A stretch of 64,000 bases of DNA. Origin: Sphingopyxis sp. JAI108. Its GTDB lineage: Bacteria > Pseudomonadota > Alphaproteobacteria > Sphingomonadales > Sphingomonadaceae. The stretch covers positions 558,001 to 622,000 of the forward strand of contig NZ_JACCCJ010000001.1 in assembly GCF_013410105.1 (NCBI RefSeq), written 5' to 3'. Below the pieces are notes generated by a model. It was not told the origin of the DNA. It saw nothing but the letters and a program-made list of their open reading frames with translations, and did no database searches. Positions 21,721-29,509 of the stretch are shown here, piece after piece (the stretch's first letter is position 1; the number at the start of each line of letters is the position of its first letter). A program made the translations under genes and the position numbers.

Positions 21721-22125
21721 ATGAAGAAACTCGCACTCTCCCTGGCCGCCTTGCTGCTTCCCCTTTCTGCGGCGGCGGCCATCGAGCCCGCCGAGGAACC
21801 GCGCGCGCTCGGTGTCGAGGCGAGCATCGTCTTCCCCAGCGATAGCTCGATCCGCAACTGGCAGGCCGACCGCGATCGCGGCATCTGGATTCAGGATCGC
21901 CGACGCAACTGGTATTACGGCACCTTCATCGGCATCTGCCGCGACGTCGATTTCGCGCACGCCATCGGCGTCGAAACGCGTGGTGCCGGGCGGCTCGACA
22001 AGTTCGCGTCGATCATCGTTCGCGGCGAACGCTGCCCGCTGACCTCTTTTGTCACATCGGGGCCGCCGCCGTCGAAGGAAGAGCGCAAGGCGGCGCGCGA
22101 GGCCGAAAAGGCCGCGCAAGATTGA
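21721..22125 (+). CDS. Small secreted protein, possibly DUF6491-like
   Basis: The 134-residue product starts with a signal peptide (MKKLALSLAALLLPLSAAAA). The mature region contains GIWIQDRRRNWYYGTF, GICRDVDFAHAIGVETRG and SIIVRGERCPL, with two cysteines that may pair. This pattern resembles a family of small periplasmic proteins of unknown function (DUF6491), an assignment made from memory of the motif. A charged tail (KEERKAAREAEKAAQD) ends the protein. It lies between the acetyltransferase and truB, inside a conserved gene cluster, and is not expected there. Confidence 0.75.
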   Translation: MKKLALSLAALLLPLSAAAAIEPAEEPRALGVEASIVFPSDSSIRNWQADRDRGIWIQDRRRNWYYGTFIGICRDVDFAHAIGVETRGAGRLDKFASIIVRGERCPLTSFVTSGPPPSKEERKAAREAEKAAQD

Positions 22126-22209
22126 CAGCGGCGTGTCCGCGATTTTTATCTTCCGCATTTTACGAACCGTCAGGTTCCACCTGACTTGAAAATGCTCTAG
22201 CGGCGCGGG

Positions 22210-23103
22210 ATGAACGGCTGGATCATTCTCGACAAACCCGTGGGGCTCGGATCGACGCAGGCGGTCGGCGCGGTCAAGCGCGTGTGCCGCGAAGCGGGGC
22301 TGGGCAAGGTCAAGGTCGGCCATGGCGGGACGCTCGACCCGCTCGCGTCGGGCGTGCTCCCGATCGCGCTCGGCGAGGCGACGAAGCTGTGCGGCCGGAT
22401 GCTCGATGCGAGCAAGACCTATGACTTCACGATCGCGTTCGGAACCGAGACCGCCGGTCTCGATGCCGAGGGCGAAGTAGTCGCGACGAGCGACGTGCGA
22501 CCGACGCTGGCGGACATCGAGGCGGTGGTGCCGCGCTTCACCGGGCCGATCGAGCAGGTGCCGCCCGCCTATTCGGCGATCAAGATCGACGGCCAGCGGG
22601 CCTATGACCTCGCGCGCAAGGGCGAAGCGGTCGAGATGAAGGCGCGCAGCGTTACCATTTTCTCTCTCCGGGGTGACGAGCGCGGGGAAGGCCCGCTCGA
22701 ATCGATCACACTCACCGCGCATGTCTCGAAGGGCACCTATATCCGAAGCCTTGCGCGCGACATCGCACGCGCCGTCGGCTCCGTCGGGCATGTCACGATG
22801 CTCCGCCGCACGAAAGCCGGGCCGTTCACGCTCGAACAGGCGATTTCGCTGGACAAATTGAACGCTTTCGGCCAAGGGGCCGCCCAATCAGAAATTATTC
22901 TGCCGCTCGAGGCAGGGCTGGTCGACATCCCGGCTCTGAACCTTTCCCCGGAAGCGGCAGGGGCGATCCGTCAGGGTCGCGTCTGGACCGGGGTAAGCGC
23001 GGATGACGGGCTCTATTGGGGAAGGGACAGCGACATGCGTCCCGTTGCCCTGATCGAGGCTTTGGCGGGAACGCTGAAAGTCGTCCGGGGCTTCAACATT
23101 TAA
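22210..23103 (+). CDS. truB: tRNA pseudouridine(55) synthase TruB
   Basis: TruB converts U55 to pseudouridine in the T loop of tRNAs. The 297-residue product begins GWIILDKPVGLGST and holds the catalytic motif GGTLDPLASGVLP at about residue 40, whose Asp is the nucleophile. It also has the PPAYSAIKIDGQRAYDLARKG segment (split here by the usual motifs PPxYSA and G-x-x-AY) and the KGTYIRSLARDI motif. It resumes the translation cluster ahead of rpsO and pnp. Confidence 0.95.
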   Translation: MNGWIILDKPVGLGSTQAVGAVKRVCREAGLGKVKVGHGGTLDPLASGVLPIALGEATKLCGRMLDASKTYDFTIAFGTETAGLDAEGEVVATSDVRPTLADIEAVVPRFTGPIEQVPPAYSAIKIDGQRAYDLARKGEAVEMKARSVTIFSLRGDERGEGPLESITLTAHVSKGTYIRSLARDIARAVGSVGHVTMLRRTKAGPFTLEQAISLDKLNAFGQGAAQSEIILPLEAGLVDIPALNLSPEAAGAIRQGRVWTGVSADDGLYWGRDSDMRPVALIEALAGTLKVVRGFNI

Positions 23104-23130
23104 ACAAGGATGTTCGAAGGAAGTCTGAAT

Positions 23131-23400
23131 ATGTCGATTACCGCCGAGCGCAAAACCGAAGTCATCAATGACAATGCCCGTGCAAAGGGCGACACCGGTT
23201 CGCCGGAAGTGCAGGTCGCAATCCTGACCGACCGCATCAACACGCTGACCGCCCACTTCAAGGCGCACCACAAGGACAATCACAGCCGCCGCGGCCTTCT
23301 GATGATGGTCAACAAGCGCCGCAGCCTCCTCGACTATCTGAAGAAGAAGGACGAGGGCCGCTATCAGGCGCTGATCGCGAAGCTTGGTCTCCGCAAATAA
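23131..23400 (+). CDS. rpsO: 30S ribosomal protein S15
   Basis: S15 binds the central domain of 16S rRNA early in 30S assembly. The 89-residue product has the conserved [16 protein letters not shown] segment, the [19 protein letters not shown] region (L-L-x-x-V-x-x-R-R) and the ending [15 protein letters not shown] 23131 gives the standard length; an upstream in-frame ATG would add seven atypical residues. It is 27 bases after truB and 193 bases before pnp, as in many bacteria. The leader downstream is strongly structured. Confidence 0.96.
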   Translation: MSITAERKTEVINDNARAKGDTGSPEVQVAILTDRINTLTAHFKAHHKDNHSRRGLLMMVNKRRSLLDYLKKKDEGRYQALIAKLGLRK

Positions 23401-23409
23401 GAATTTCTG

Positions 23410-23433
23410 GCGGCCCCGGACTTCCGGGGCCGC
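23410..23433 (+). terminator. rpsO-pnp intergenic hairpin (attenuator or RNase site)
   Basis: A perfect 10-bp GC stem (GCGGCCCCGG at 23410, CCGGGGCCGC ending 23433) with loop ACTT begins nine bases after the rpsO stop. No T run follows, so it may be a partial terminator or an RNase processing site rather than a full stop. Two further hairpins follow before pnp. Confidence 0.6.
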
Positions 23434-23500
23434 TGTCATATTGGCCCCGCGCATGATGCCCGGGGTCACAGGGCCGCTCCCGCATCCGGCGGGACCGCCA

Positions 23501-23545
23501 TAGGGCAGACAGACGCCCTACACCGCCCCGGGCCGGATTGCCCGG
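23501..23545 (+). promoter_or_regulatory. pnp leader hairpins
   Basis: Two consecutive stems precede pnp: TAGGGC-N8-GCCCTA (23501-23520) and CCGGGC-N6-GCCCGG (23528-23545). In E. coli the pnp leader is cut by RNase III and then attacked by PNPase for autoregulation. The same role here is an inference from position and structure. Confidence 0.45.
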
Positions 23546-23593
23546 ACACAGAGGCCCCGCCCGGCATAGGGCTCGGCGGGCGAAGGAAACCAC

Positions 23594-25906
23594 ATGTTTG
23601 ACGTGAAAAAAGTATCGATCGAGTGGGGCGGTGAAACGCTGACGCTCGAAACGGGCAAGGTTGCCCGCCAGGCCGACGGCGCCGTGATGGCGACGCTGGG
23701 CGAAACGGTCGTCCTGTGCGCCGTGACCGCCGCCAAGTCGGTCAAGGACGGGCAAGACTTCTTCCCGCTCACCGTCCATTATCAGGAAAAATATTCGGCC
23801 GCCGGCCGCATCCCGGGCGGTTTCTTCAAGCGCGAACGCGGCGCGACCGAAAAGGAAACGCTGGTCAGCCGCCTGATCGACCGCCCGATCCGCCCGCTGT
23901 TCCCCGAAGGTTTCTACAACGAAATCAACGCCATTGCCCAGGTTCTGAGCTATGACGGCCATAACGAGCCCGACATCCTCGCGATGGTCGCCGCGTCGGC
24001 CGCGCTCACCATCTCGGGCGTGCCGTTCATGGGCCCGATCGGCGCCGCGCGCGTCGGCTATGTCGACGGCGAATATATCCTGAACCCGACCGACGCGCAG
24101 GTTGCCGAAGGCGACCTCGACCTTGTCGTCGCCGCCACCTACGACGCGGTGATGATGGTCGAATCCGAAGCCAATGAGCTGTCGGAAGAGATCATGCTCG
24201 GCGCCGTCCTCTTCGCGCACGATGCGTGCAAGGAAGTCGTCAAGGCGGTCGTCAAGCTCGCCGAACAGGCCGCGAAGGATCCGTGGGAAGTCGCTTCGTC
24301 GGACGACAATGCCGGCATCAAGGACAAGCTGAAGAAGCTGATCGGCAAGGACATTGCCGCCGCCTACAAGTTGACCGACAAGTCGGCCCGCTCGAACGCG
24401 CTCAACGAAGCGCGCGCGAAGGCGAAGGCGCAGTTCACTGAAGACGGTCTCGCGCCGCAGGAAGTCATGGCCGGCATCAAGCTGACCAAGAAGCTCGAAG
24501 CCGAAATCGTCCGCGGCGCCATCCTAAAGGACGGCAAGCGCATCGACGGCCGCACGACGACGCAGATCCGTCCGATCGTGGCCGAAACGCACTTCCTGCC
24601 GCGTGCGCACGGCTCGGCGCTGTTCACGCGCGGCGAGACGCAGACGATCGCGACCGCCACGCTGGGCACCAAGGATGCGGAGCAGATGATCGACGGCCTC
24701 AACGGCCTGTCGTACCAGAACTTCATGCTGCACTATAACTTCCCGCCCTATTCGGTCGGCGAAGTCGGCCGCTTCGGCGCGCCGGGCCGCCGCGAAGTCG
24801 GTCACGGCAAGCTGGCATGGCGTGCGCTGCACCCCGTGCTGCCGACCAAGGACGAATTCCCCTACACGATCCGTCTGACCAGCGACATCACCGAGTCGAA
24901 CGGCTCGTCGTCGATGGCGTCGGTGTGCGGCGGTTCGCTCGCGATGATGGACGCCGGCGTGCCGATCAAGCGTCCCGTCTCGGGCATCGCCATGGGCCTG
25001 ATCCTCGAAGGCAAGGATTATGCGATCCTGTCGGACATCCTGGGCGACGAGGATCACCTCGGCGACATGGACTTCAAGGTCGCGGGCACGTCGGAAGGCA
25101 TCACCACGATGCAGATGGACATCAAGATCGCGGGCATCACGCGCGAGATCTTCGAAGCCGCGCTGAACCAGGCCAAGGAAGGCCGCGCGCACATCCTCGG
25201 CGAGATGAACAAGGCGCTCGGCGAAGCCCGCAGCGAATTGTCGGCGCACGCGCCGCGTATCGAGACGATGCAGATCGACAAGGCGAAGATCCGCGACGTC
25301 ATCGGCACCGGCGGCAAGGTGATCCGCGAGATCGTCGCGACCACCGGCGCGAAGGTCGACATCGACGACGAAGGCCTGATCAAAATCTCGTCGAGCGACC
25401 TCGACCAGATCGACGCCGCCCGCAAGTGGATCAGCGGCATCGTCGAGGAAGCCGAAGTCGGCAAGATCTATGACGGCAAGGTCGTCAACCTCGTCGATTT
25501 CGGTGCGTTCGTGAATTTCATGGGTGGCAAGGACGGTCTCGTCCACGTCAGCGAAATCAAGAATGAGCGCGTCGAGAAGGTCGCCGACGTCCTTTCCGAA
25601 GGTCAGGAAGTCAAGGTCAAGGTCCTCGAGATCGATCCGCGCGGCAAGGTTCGCCTGTCGATGCGCGTCGTTGATCAGGAAACCGGCGAGGAACTGGAAG
25701 ACACGCGTCCGGCCCGCGAACCCCGCGAACCGCGCGGCGATCGTGGTCCGCGCCGTGACGGCGACCGCGGCCCGCGTGGCGGCGGCGGTCGTGACCGCGA
25801 CCGTGGCCCGCGCCGTGACGGCGGCGCCGACCGCGGCCCGCGCCGCGAGCGCTCGGAAGACGGTCCGGAAGACCAGGGCCATGTGCCCGACTTCCTGAAG
25901 GACTAA
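23594..25906 (+). CDS. pnp: Polyribonucleotide nucleotidyltransferase (PNPase)
   Basis: PNPase is the trimeric 3'-5' phosphorolytic exoribonuclease of the RNA degradosome. The 770-residue product carries two RNase PH domains (about 10-225 and 310-545, with [17 protein letters not shown] and the [17 protein letters not shown] active-site region represented here by SNGSSSMAS). They are followed by a KH domain with [12 protein letters not shown] and an S1 domain ([15 protein letters not shown]). After about residue 695 comes an unusual Arg/Gly/Asp-rich tail with repeated GPRRDG-like units. A strong terminator follows. Confidence 0.97.
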   Translation: MFDVKKVSIEWGGETLTLETGKVARQADGAVMATLGETVVLCAVTAAKSVKDGQDFFPLTVHYQEKYSAAGRIPGGFFKRERGATEKETLVSRLIDRPIRPLFPEGFYNEINAIAQVLSYDGHNEPDILAMVAASAALTISGVPFMGPIGAARVGYVDGEYILNPTDAQVAEGDLDLVVAATYDAVMMVESEANELSEEIMLGAVLFAHDACKEVVKAVVKLAEQAAKDPWEVASSDDNAGIKDKLKKLIGKDIAAAYKLTDKSARSNALNEARAKAKAQFTEDGLAPQEVMAGIKLTKKLEAEIVRGAILKDGKRIDGRTTTQIRPIVAETHFLPRAHGSALFTRGETQTIATATLGTKDAEQMIDGLNGLSYQNFMLHYNFPPYSVGEVGRFGAPGRREVGHGKLAWRALHPVLPTKDEFPYTIRLTSDITESNGSSSMASVCGGSLAMMDAGVPIKRPVSGIAMGLILEGKDYAILSDILGDEDHLGDMDFKVAGTSEGITTMQMDIKIAGITREIFEAALNQAKEGRAHILGEMNKALGEARSELSAHAPRIETMQIDKAKIRDVIGTGGKVIREIVATTGAKVDIDDEGLIKISSSDLDQIDAARKWISGIVEEAEVGKIYDGKVVNLVDFGAFVNFMGGKDGLVHVSEIKNERVEKVADVLSEGQEVKVKVLEIDPRGKVRLSMRVVDQETGEELEDTRPAREPREPRGDRGPRRDGDRGPRGGGGRDRDRGPRRDGGADRGPRRERSEDGPEDQGHVPDFLKD

Positions 25907-25930
25907 TCCTTCCATCAAGGAAAAGAGAAG

Positions 25931-25958
25931 GGGCTGCCGAAAGGCGGCCCTTTTTTTT
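25931..25958 (+). terminator. Rho-independent terminator after pnp
   Basis: The stem GGGCTGCC/GGCGGCCC (one G-U pair) with tetraloop GAAA is followed by eight T residues at 25951-25958. It closes the rimP-to-pnp region. Confidence 0.93.
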
Positions 25959-25970
25959 GTTGGGATGGAA

Positions 25971-26003
25971 TGGCGGCTTTGGGGTGGGGAGCCGCCGTTG
26001 AGG
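25971..26003. repeat. Short hairpin repeat, family C, copy 1
   Basis: The 18-base string TGGCGGCTTTGGGGTGGG at 25971-25988 recurs exactly at 51140-51157. Here it is followed by GAGCCGCC, so the unit can fold with GGCGGCT pairing to AGCCGCC. A further hairpin, CTCCCGCAAGCGGGAG, follows near 26023-26038. Confidence 0.6.
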
Positions 26004-26120
26004 TCATGAACGGATTTCTCCTCCCGCAAGCGGGAGGGGAGAAGGGCGTCCGCAATCGGTCGTTTCAGCCACATGGAAAGGGCCGCTTGTGCGGCCCTTT
26101 CCTTCGGAATCGCAGGCAAA

Positions 26121-26660
26121 TCAGCCGAACAGCCGCTCGGCATAGGCGTCGCGCAGCCGGACCCAATTGTCCCAGTGCGGCGCCGCCTGCGTTCCGCGCG
26201 CGCGCGCTTCGAGCACGTCGAGGTGCGCGTGCCAGCCCGCGCTGACGTTGAGCCGCACCTCGGGATCCTCGATCCGCTTGTGGACGATGGTCAGCAGCAC
26301 CTCGTCGCCCTTTTCGTCGAGCGTGAAGGTGACGCCGCCGGTGCTGCCCCAACTGATCGACAGGAGGCGCGGGGCGTCGATCGCGACGACTTCGCAGAGC
26401 ATCCGGTGTTCGTCGCCGAAACCGTCGGGGCGCGTGCCCGGCGGATCGGTAAGCTCGTCGTTGCGCCAGACGAGATCGACCGGAGCGCCGACCCTTTCCT
26501 CCATCGCGCCCGCCGCCAGCCACTGGCGACGCAGATCGCCGTCGATGAGATAGGCCCAGATCCGGTCGACCGGGCCGGAAAGCAGGCGGGTGATCGTCAG
26601 TGTCGCGGGCTCGGTGAGCACCCCGTAACGGTCATGGTCAAGCATCGTCGTCATCGTCAT
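26121..26660 (-). CDS. SRPBCC/AHSA1-domain protein
   Basis: The 179-residue product is an Aha1-C/START-like domain protein. It has ATLTITRLLSGPVDRIWAYL at the N-terminus, the mid WLAAGAMEERVGAPVDLVWR region and a C-terminal GWHAHLDVLEARARG helix (GWxxxLxxL pattern), all typical of AHSA1 proteins that bind hydrophobic ligands. ATG 26660 was chosen because it follows a GAGAATG-type junction inside the upstream ArsR gene; the two overlap by 23 bases. ArsR-SRPBCC gene pairs are common, and the regulator is presumed to control both. Ligand unknown. Confidence 0.88.
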   Translation of the reverse strand: MTMTTMLDHDRYGVLTEPATLTITRLLSGPVDRIWAYLIDGDLRRQWLAAGAMEERVGAPVDLVWRNDELTDPPGTRPDGFGDEHRMLCEVVAIDAPRLLSISWGSTGGVTFTLDEKGDEVLLTIVHKRIEDPEVRLNVSAGWHAHLDVLEARARGTQAAPHWDNWVRLRDAYAERLFG

Positions 26661-27033
26661 TCTCCTTCTTTCCCGGGGAGGGGTTTCTTGGGGGCGGCGG
26701 CGCGGCCGCGTCGGCGCGCAGGATTTTCTCGAGCACATCGAGGCGATCGGTCCAGAAGCGCCGGTAGATGCCGATCCACTGATCGGCACGCATCAGCGGA
26801 ACGGGATCGAGGCTGCAGACGTGGGTGCGGCCACGGATGTCGCGGCGGACCAGCCCGGCGGCCTCGAGGACCTTGATATGTTTCGACGCTGCGGCAAGCG
26901 ACATCGCGAACGGCTTGGCGAGTTCGCCGACGGTGCGTTCACCGGCGGCGAGTTCGCCCAGCATCGCGCGGCGCGTCGTATCGCCCAGCGCGTGGAAGAT
27001 CGTGTCGAGGGTGTGCGAATCATATTCAACCAT
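26638..27033 (-). CDS. ArsR-family winged-helix transcriptional regulator
   Basis: The 131-residue product contains the helix-turn-helix of ArsR repressors: IFHALGDTTRRAMLGELAAG, then ERTVGELAKPFAMSLAAASKHI and LEAAGLVRRDIRGRTHVCSL (recognition helix S-x-A-A-A-S-K-H). There are no paired cysteines of the metal-sensing type, so it belongs to the non-metal subgroup often found with AHSA1 partners. The tail ends in a run of aspartates (ENDDDDDA). A palindromic site lies 32-47 bases upstream of its start. Confidence 0.92.
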   Translation of the reverse strand: MVEYDSHTLDTIFHALGDTTRRAMLGELAAGERTVGELAKPFAMSLAAASKHIKVLEAAGLVRRDIRGRTHVCSLDPVPLMRADQWIGIYRRFWTDRLDVLEKILRADAAAPPPPRNPSPGKKENDDDDDA

Positions 27034-27064
27034 GTCGTTGAATATGCACAGCCGGACCTTATTG

Positions 27065-27080
27065 TCAACCGACTGGTTGA
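27065..27080. promoter_or_regulatory. Candidate ArsR operator
   Basis: The imperfectly spaced palindrome TCAACC-GACT-GGTTGA lies 32 bases upstream of the ArsR-family start and one base before the stop of the next gene on the same strand. A related half, TTCAACCA, occurs at 27026-27034 over the start codon region. It fits autoregulation by the dimeric repressor, but this is unproven. Confidence 0.45.
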
Positions 27081-27081
27081 A

Positions 27082-27765
27082 TTACTTGGGATCGACCCCG
27101 GCAATCCGGTTTCCCGCATCCTCGCGATAGAGCGACCAGTCGGCGGGGCATTTGTTGACCGCCTTGGGCAACCCCTGCATGCCTTCGGTGATCCAGCAAT
27201 CGTTGAAGATCGAGCAATAGCAGGAGCGAACCTCGAGCTTCCATCGCTCCTTGTTGAATGTCTGCCAGACCTTCTCCGATGCGGGGGTGCGCGGGAAACT
27301 GACGAATTCGATGGTTTCGCCGGGCCGCACCGCGATCCCGGTCGAAGGCGAGGTCGAAAAGCGCAAGGCGCGCGCCTCGCTTTCCGTGCAGCATGCCCTG
27401 AGCAAGTCGACCGGGGTGGTTATCGGCTTGCCTTCGTAGCGGATTTCGATGGGGCCGAGGATCGCGGGGCCGACGCCATTGTTCGTCAGCGTCAGCGCTA
27501 TATCCTGATTACCCTCCTCGTCCCCGTTGCTTGTGCCGAACGTGACGAAGGGCATGACGCCGCCGGTCTGCATCTTTTGCGTCGCGTCGGCCTGCACGAA
27601 AGCGAAATAAGCGAGCGCGAGCGATGCAATCAGCGCCGGCAGGCCGATCAGGAAATGCGCGACGGTGATAAGCGGCAGGTAGCGCAGCAGGCGCGATCCG
27701 GCCGCGGCGGCGGGCGAGGCAGGCGCGGGTTCGGGCGCGGCGTCGCGGTTCGGCGTCTCGGACAT
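27082..27765 (-). CDS. Hypothetical membrane-anchored protein
   Basis: The 227-residue product has an Ala/Pro-rich cytoplasmic N-terminus (about 1-25) and one or two hydrophobic segments (about 28-60, YLPLITVAHFLIGLPALIAS). An outer domain with five cysteines follows, including ACC near residue 132 and CYC near 192 with CW soon after. The GPIEIRYEGKPI and RPGETIEFVSFPRT phrases suggest a beta-sandwich. ATG 27765 has an AAGAGGAAA site upstream. I recognise no named family; a disulfide-bonded periplasmic domain is inferred. It lies upstream of the ArsR gene on the same strand. Confidence 0.75.
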   Translation of the reverse strand: MSETPNRDAAPEPAPASPAAAAGSRLLRYLPLITVAHFLIGLPALIASLALAYFAFVQADATQKMQTGGVMPFVTFGTSNGDEEGNQDIALTLTNNGVGPAILGPIEIRYEGKPITTPVDLLRACCTESEARALRFSTSPSTGIAVRPGETIEFVSFPRTPASEKVWQTFNKERWKLEVRSCYCSIFNDCWITEGMQGLPKAVNKCPADWSLYREDAGNRIAGVDPK

Positions 27766-27898
27766 CGGTTTCCTCTTCTTCGCTTTATTCCTGGCGCACG
27801 TGCCTAGCCCGGCTCGGTGCCTTTTCCAATCACGCGCTCGTCGCCGCTGGCTCAATCGGGGGTCGCCAGCGCCTGCTTTCTTTGTCTATGTATCGGCC

Positions 27899-28591
27899 AT
27901 GCTCACGATCCTCACCGCCATCGCACTTGCCGCCCAATCGCCGGCCGTTCCGCCGCAGGCGACCCAATTGCCGCCGCCCATCCCCTCGGTCCCGGTGCCT
28001 GTCACGCCGGTGGTCGAAGCCGACACGCGGCCCTATGTGGCGCTCGTCACCGACCTTGGCACGATTACCTTGCGGATCGAGGACAAGCGCGCGCCGGTCA
28101 CCGCGGCGAATTTCCTCCGCTATGTCGACGCAAAACGGATGGACGGATTCAAATTCTACCGCTCGACGAAGAGCTGGGGCCCGGCGAACCAGCTTATCCA
28201 GGCGGGCAACCGCGGCGACGCGCGCCGGAGTTTCCCGCCCATCGCGCACGAGCCGACGGCGACCACCGGCCTCACCAACTGCAAGGGCGCCCTGTCGATG
28301 GCGCGGCTCAACCCCGGCGACGCGACGAGCGATTTCTTCCTGCTCCTGTCCGACATCAAGGGATTCGACAGCGATGCGCCGGGCGGTGACGGCGCCGGCT
28401 TTGCCGTGTTCGGCGAAATTGTCGGCGGCGCCGAGGTGGCGGAGGCGATCTTCAACGCGCCGATCTCGCCCACCGCGGGCGAAGGCGTGATGGTCGGCCA
28501 GATGCTCGAACCGCAAGTGACGATCAAGACCGCGCGCCGCGTGCCGACGCCAGCCGACGCGCCGGAGGGCTGCGTCGTCAAAACGGGCTGA
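27899..28591 (+). CDS. Peptidylprolyl isomerase, cyclophilin type, exported
   Basis: Cyclophilins speed cis-trans isomerisation at prolines during folding. The 230-residue product starts with a short signal peptide (MLTILTAIALAAQ) and a proline-rich linker, then a cyclophilin domain from about residue 42: VALVTDLGTITLRIEDKRAP, VTAANFLRYVDAKRMDG and GALSMARLNPGDATSDFFLL (the A-R-x-x-x-x-x-S-x-x-F-F pattern). The usual G-FHR-I loop reads DGFKFYRS. The start was set at the ATG that begins the signal peptide. It probably acts in the periplasm. Confidence 0.9.
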   Translation: MLTILTAIALAAQSPAVPPQATQLPPPIPSVPVPVTPVVEADTRPYVALVTDLGTITLRIEDKRAPVTAANFLRYVDAKRMDGFKFYRSTKSWGPANQLIQAGNRGDARRSFPPIAHEPTATTGLTNCKGALSMARLNPGDATSDFFLLLSDIKGFDSDAPGGDGAGFAVFGEIVGGAEVAEAIFNAPISPTAGEGVMVGQMLEPQVTIKTARRVPTPADAPEGCVVKTG

Positions 28592-28594
28592 TCT

Positions 28595-28621
28595 GGCCCC
28601 CTGGAAACGCGACCGGGGGCC
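28595..28621 (+). terminator. Possible terminator after the isomerase gene
   Basis: GGCCCCC (28595-28601) pairs with GGGGGCC (28615-28621) across a 13-base loop. An A/T-rich stretch follows, but not an unbroken T run. Confidence 0.45.
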
Positions 28622-28667
28622 CCATCATTTATTTTGCGTTCATCCACGCTGTGGCTATACCGCGCGC

Positions 28668-29462
28668 ATGACTCAGCGTTCCTCCTTGCGCGCCACGACG
28701 CGCCTCGTCGCCGCCGCTCTCGTGATCCCCCCGATGCTGGCGGCCTGCGCCGGTGGCGGCGGGGTCAAGCAGGACACGCGTTACGTCGCGCGCGATGTCA
28801 ATACGCTGTACCGCGCGGCGCAGGACCGGCTCGACCGCAAGCAATATGGGCTGGCGGCGGCGCTGTTCGACGAGGTCGAGCGCCAGCATCCCTATTCGCC
28901 CTGGGCGCGCCGCGCGCAGCTGATGAGCTCGTTCAGCTATTATATGGACCGCGAATACACACCGGCGATCGAAGCCGCGCAGCGTTTCCTCGCGATTCAT
29001 CCGGGCAACAAGGATGCGCCCTACGCCTATTATCTGATCGGCCTTTCCTATTATGAGCAGATCAGCGACGTGACCCGCGACCAGAAAATCACCCAGCAGG
29101 CCAGCGCCGCGCTGGGCGAGATCATCCGCCGCTATCCCGACAGCCGCTATGCCGCCGACGCGCGGCTGAAGGTCGACCTGGTGCAGGACCATCTCGCGGG
29201 CAAGGAAATGGAAATCGGCCGTTTCTACCAGCGCAGCTCGAACTGGCTTGCCGCGTCGATTCGCTTTCGCGAAGTCGTCGACAAATATCAGACGACCAGC
29301 CACGCGCCCGAAGCGCTTTATCGCCTGACCGAATCCTATCTCGCGCTCGGTATTCCGGCCGAGGCGAAAAAGTCGGCCGCCGTGCTCGGTGCCAACTATC
29401 CGGGCAATGAATGGTATGAGCGCGCCTACAAGCTGATGCAGAGGCACGCGCCGAGCGCCTGA
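28668..29462 (+). CDS. bamD: Outer membrane protein assembly factor BamD
   Basis: BamD is the essential TPR lipoprotein of the BAM complex, which inserts beta-barrel proteins in the outer membrane. The 264-residue product has a lipoprotein signal with lipobox LAAC (Cys at residue 27). Five TPR-like helical pairs follow, including LYRAAQDRLDRKQYGLAAAL, FDEVERQHPYSPWARRA and YAYYLIGLSYYEQI. It is followed by recN after 47 bases, an order seen in many alphaproteobacteria, where ligA usually follows. Confidence 0.95.
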   Translation: MTQRSSLRATTRLVAAALVIPPMLAACAGGGGVKQDTRYVARDVNTLYRAAQDRLDRKQYGLAAALFDEVERQHPYSPWARRAQLMSSFSYYMDREYTPAIEAAQRFLAIHPGNKDAPYAYYLIGLSYYEQISDVTRDQKITQQASAALGEIIRRYPDSRYAADARLKVDLVQDHLAGKEMEIGRFYQRSSNWLAASIRFREVVDKYQTTSHAPEALYRLTESYLALGIPAEAKKSAAVLGANYPGNEWYERAYKLMQRHAPSA

Positions 29463-29509
29463 TCGCGGCGGGAATAGATTCTGCCTTTGTTCTGCGGTAA
29501 GGACGGCCC

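Noticed and set aside
24524..26143. Long frame antisense to pnp
   Set aside because: Runs through the pnp terminator and a family C repeat; no domain is visible. Considered a shadow.
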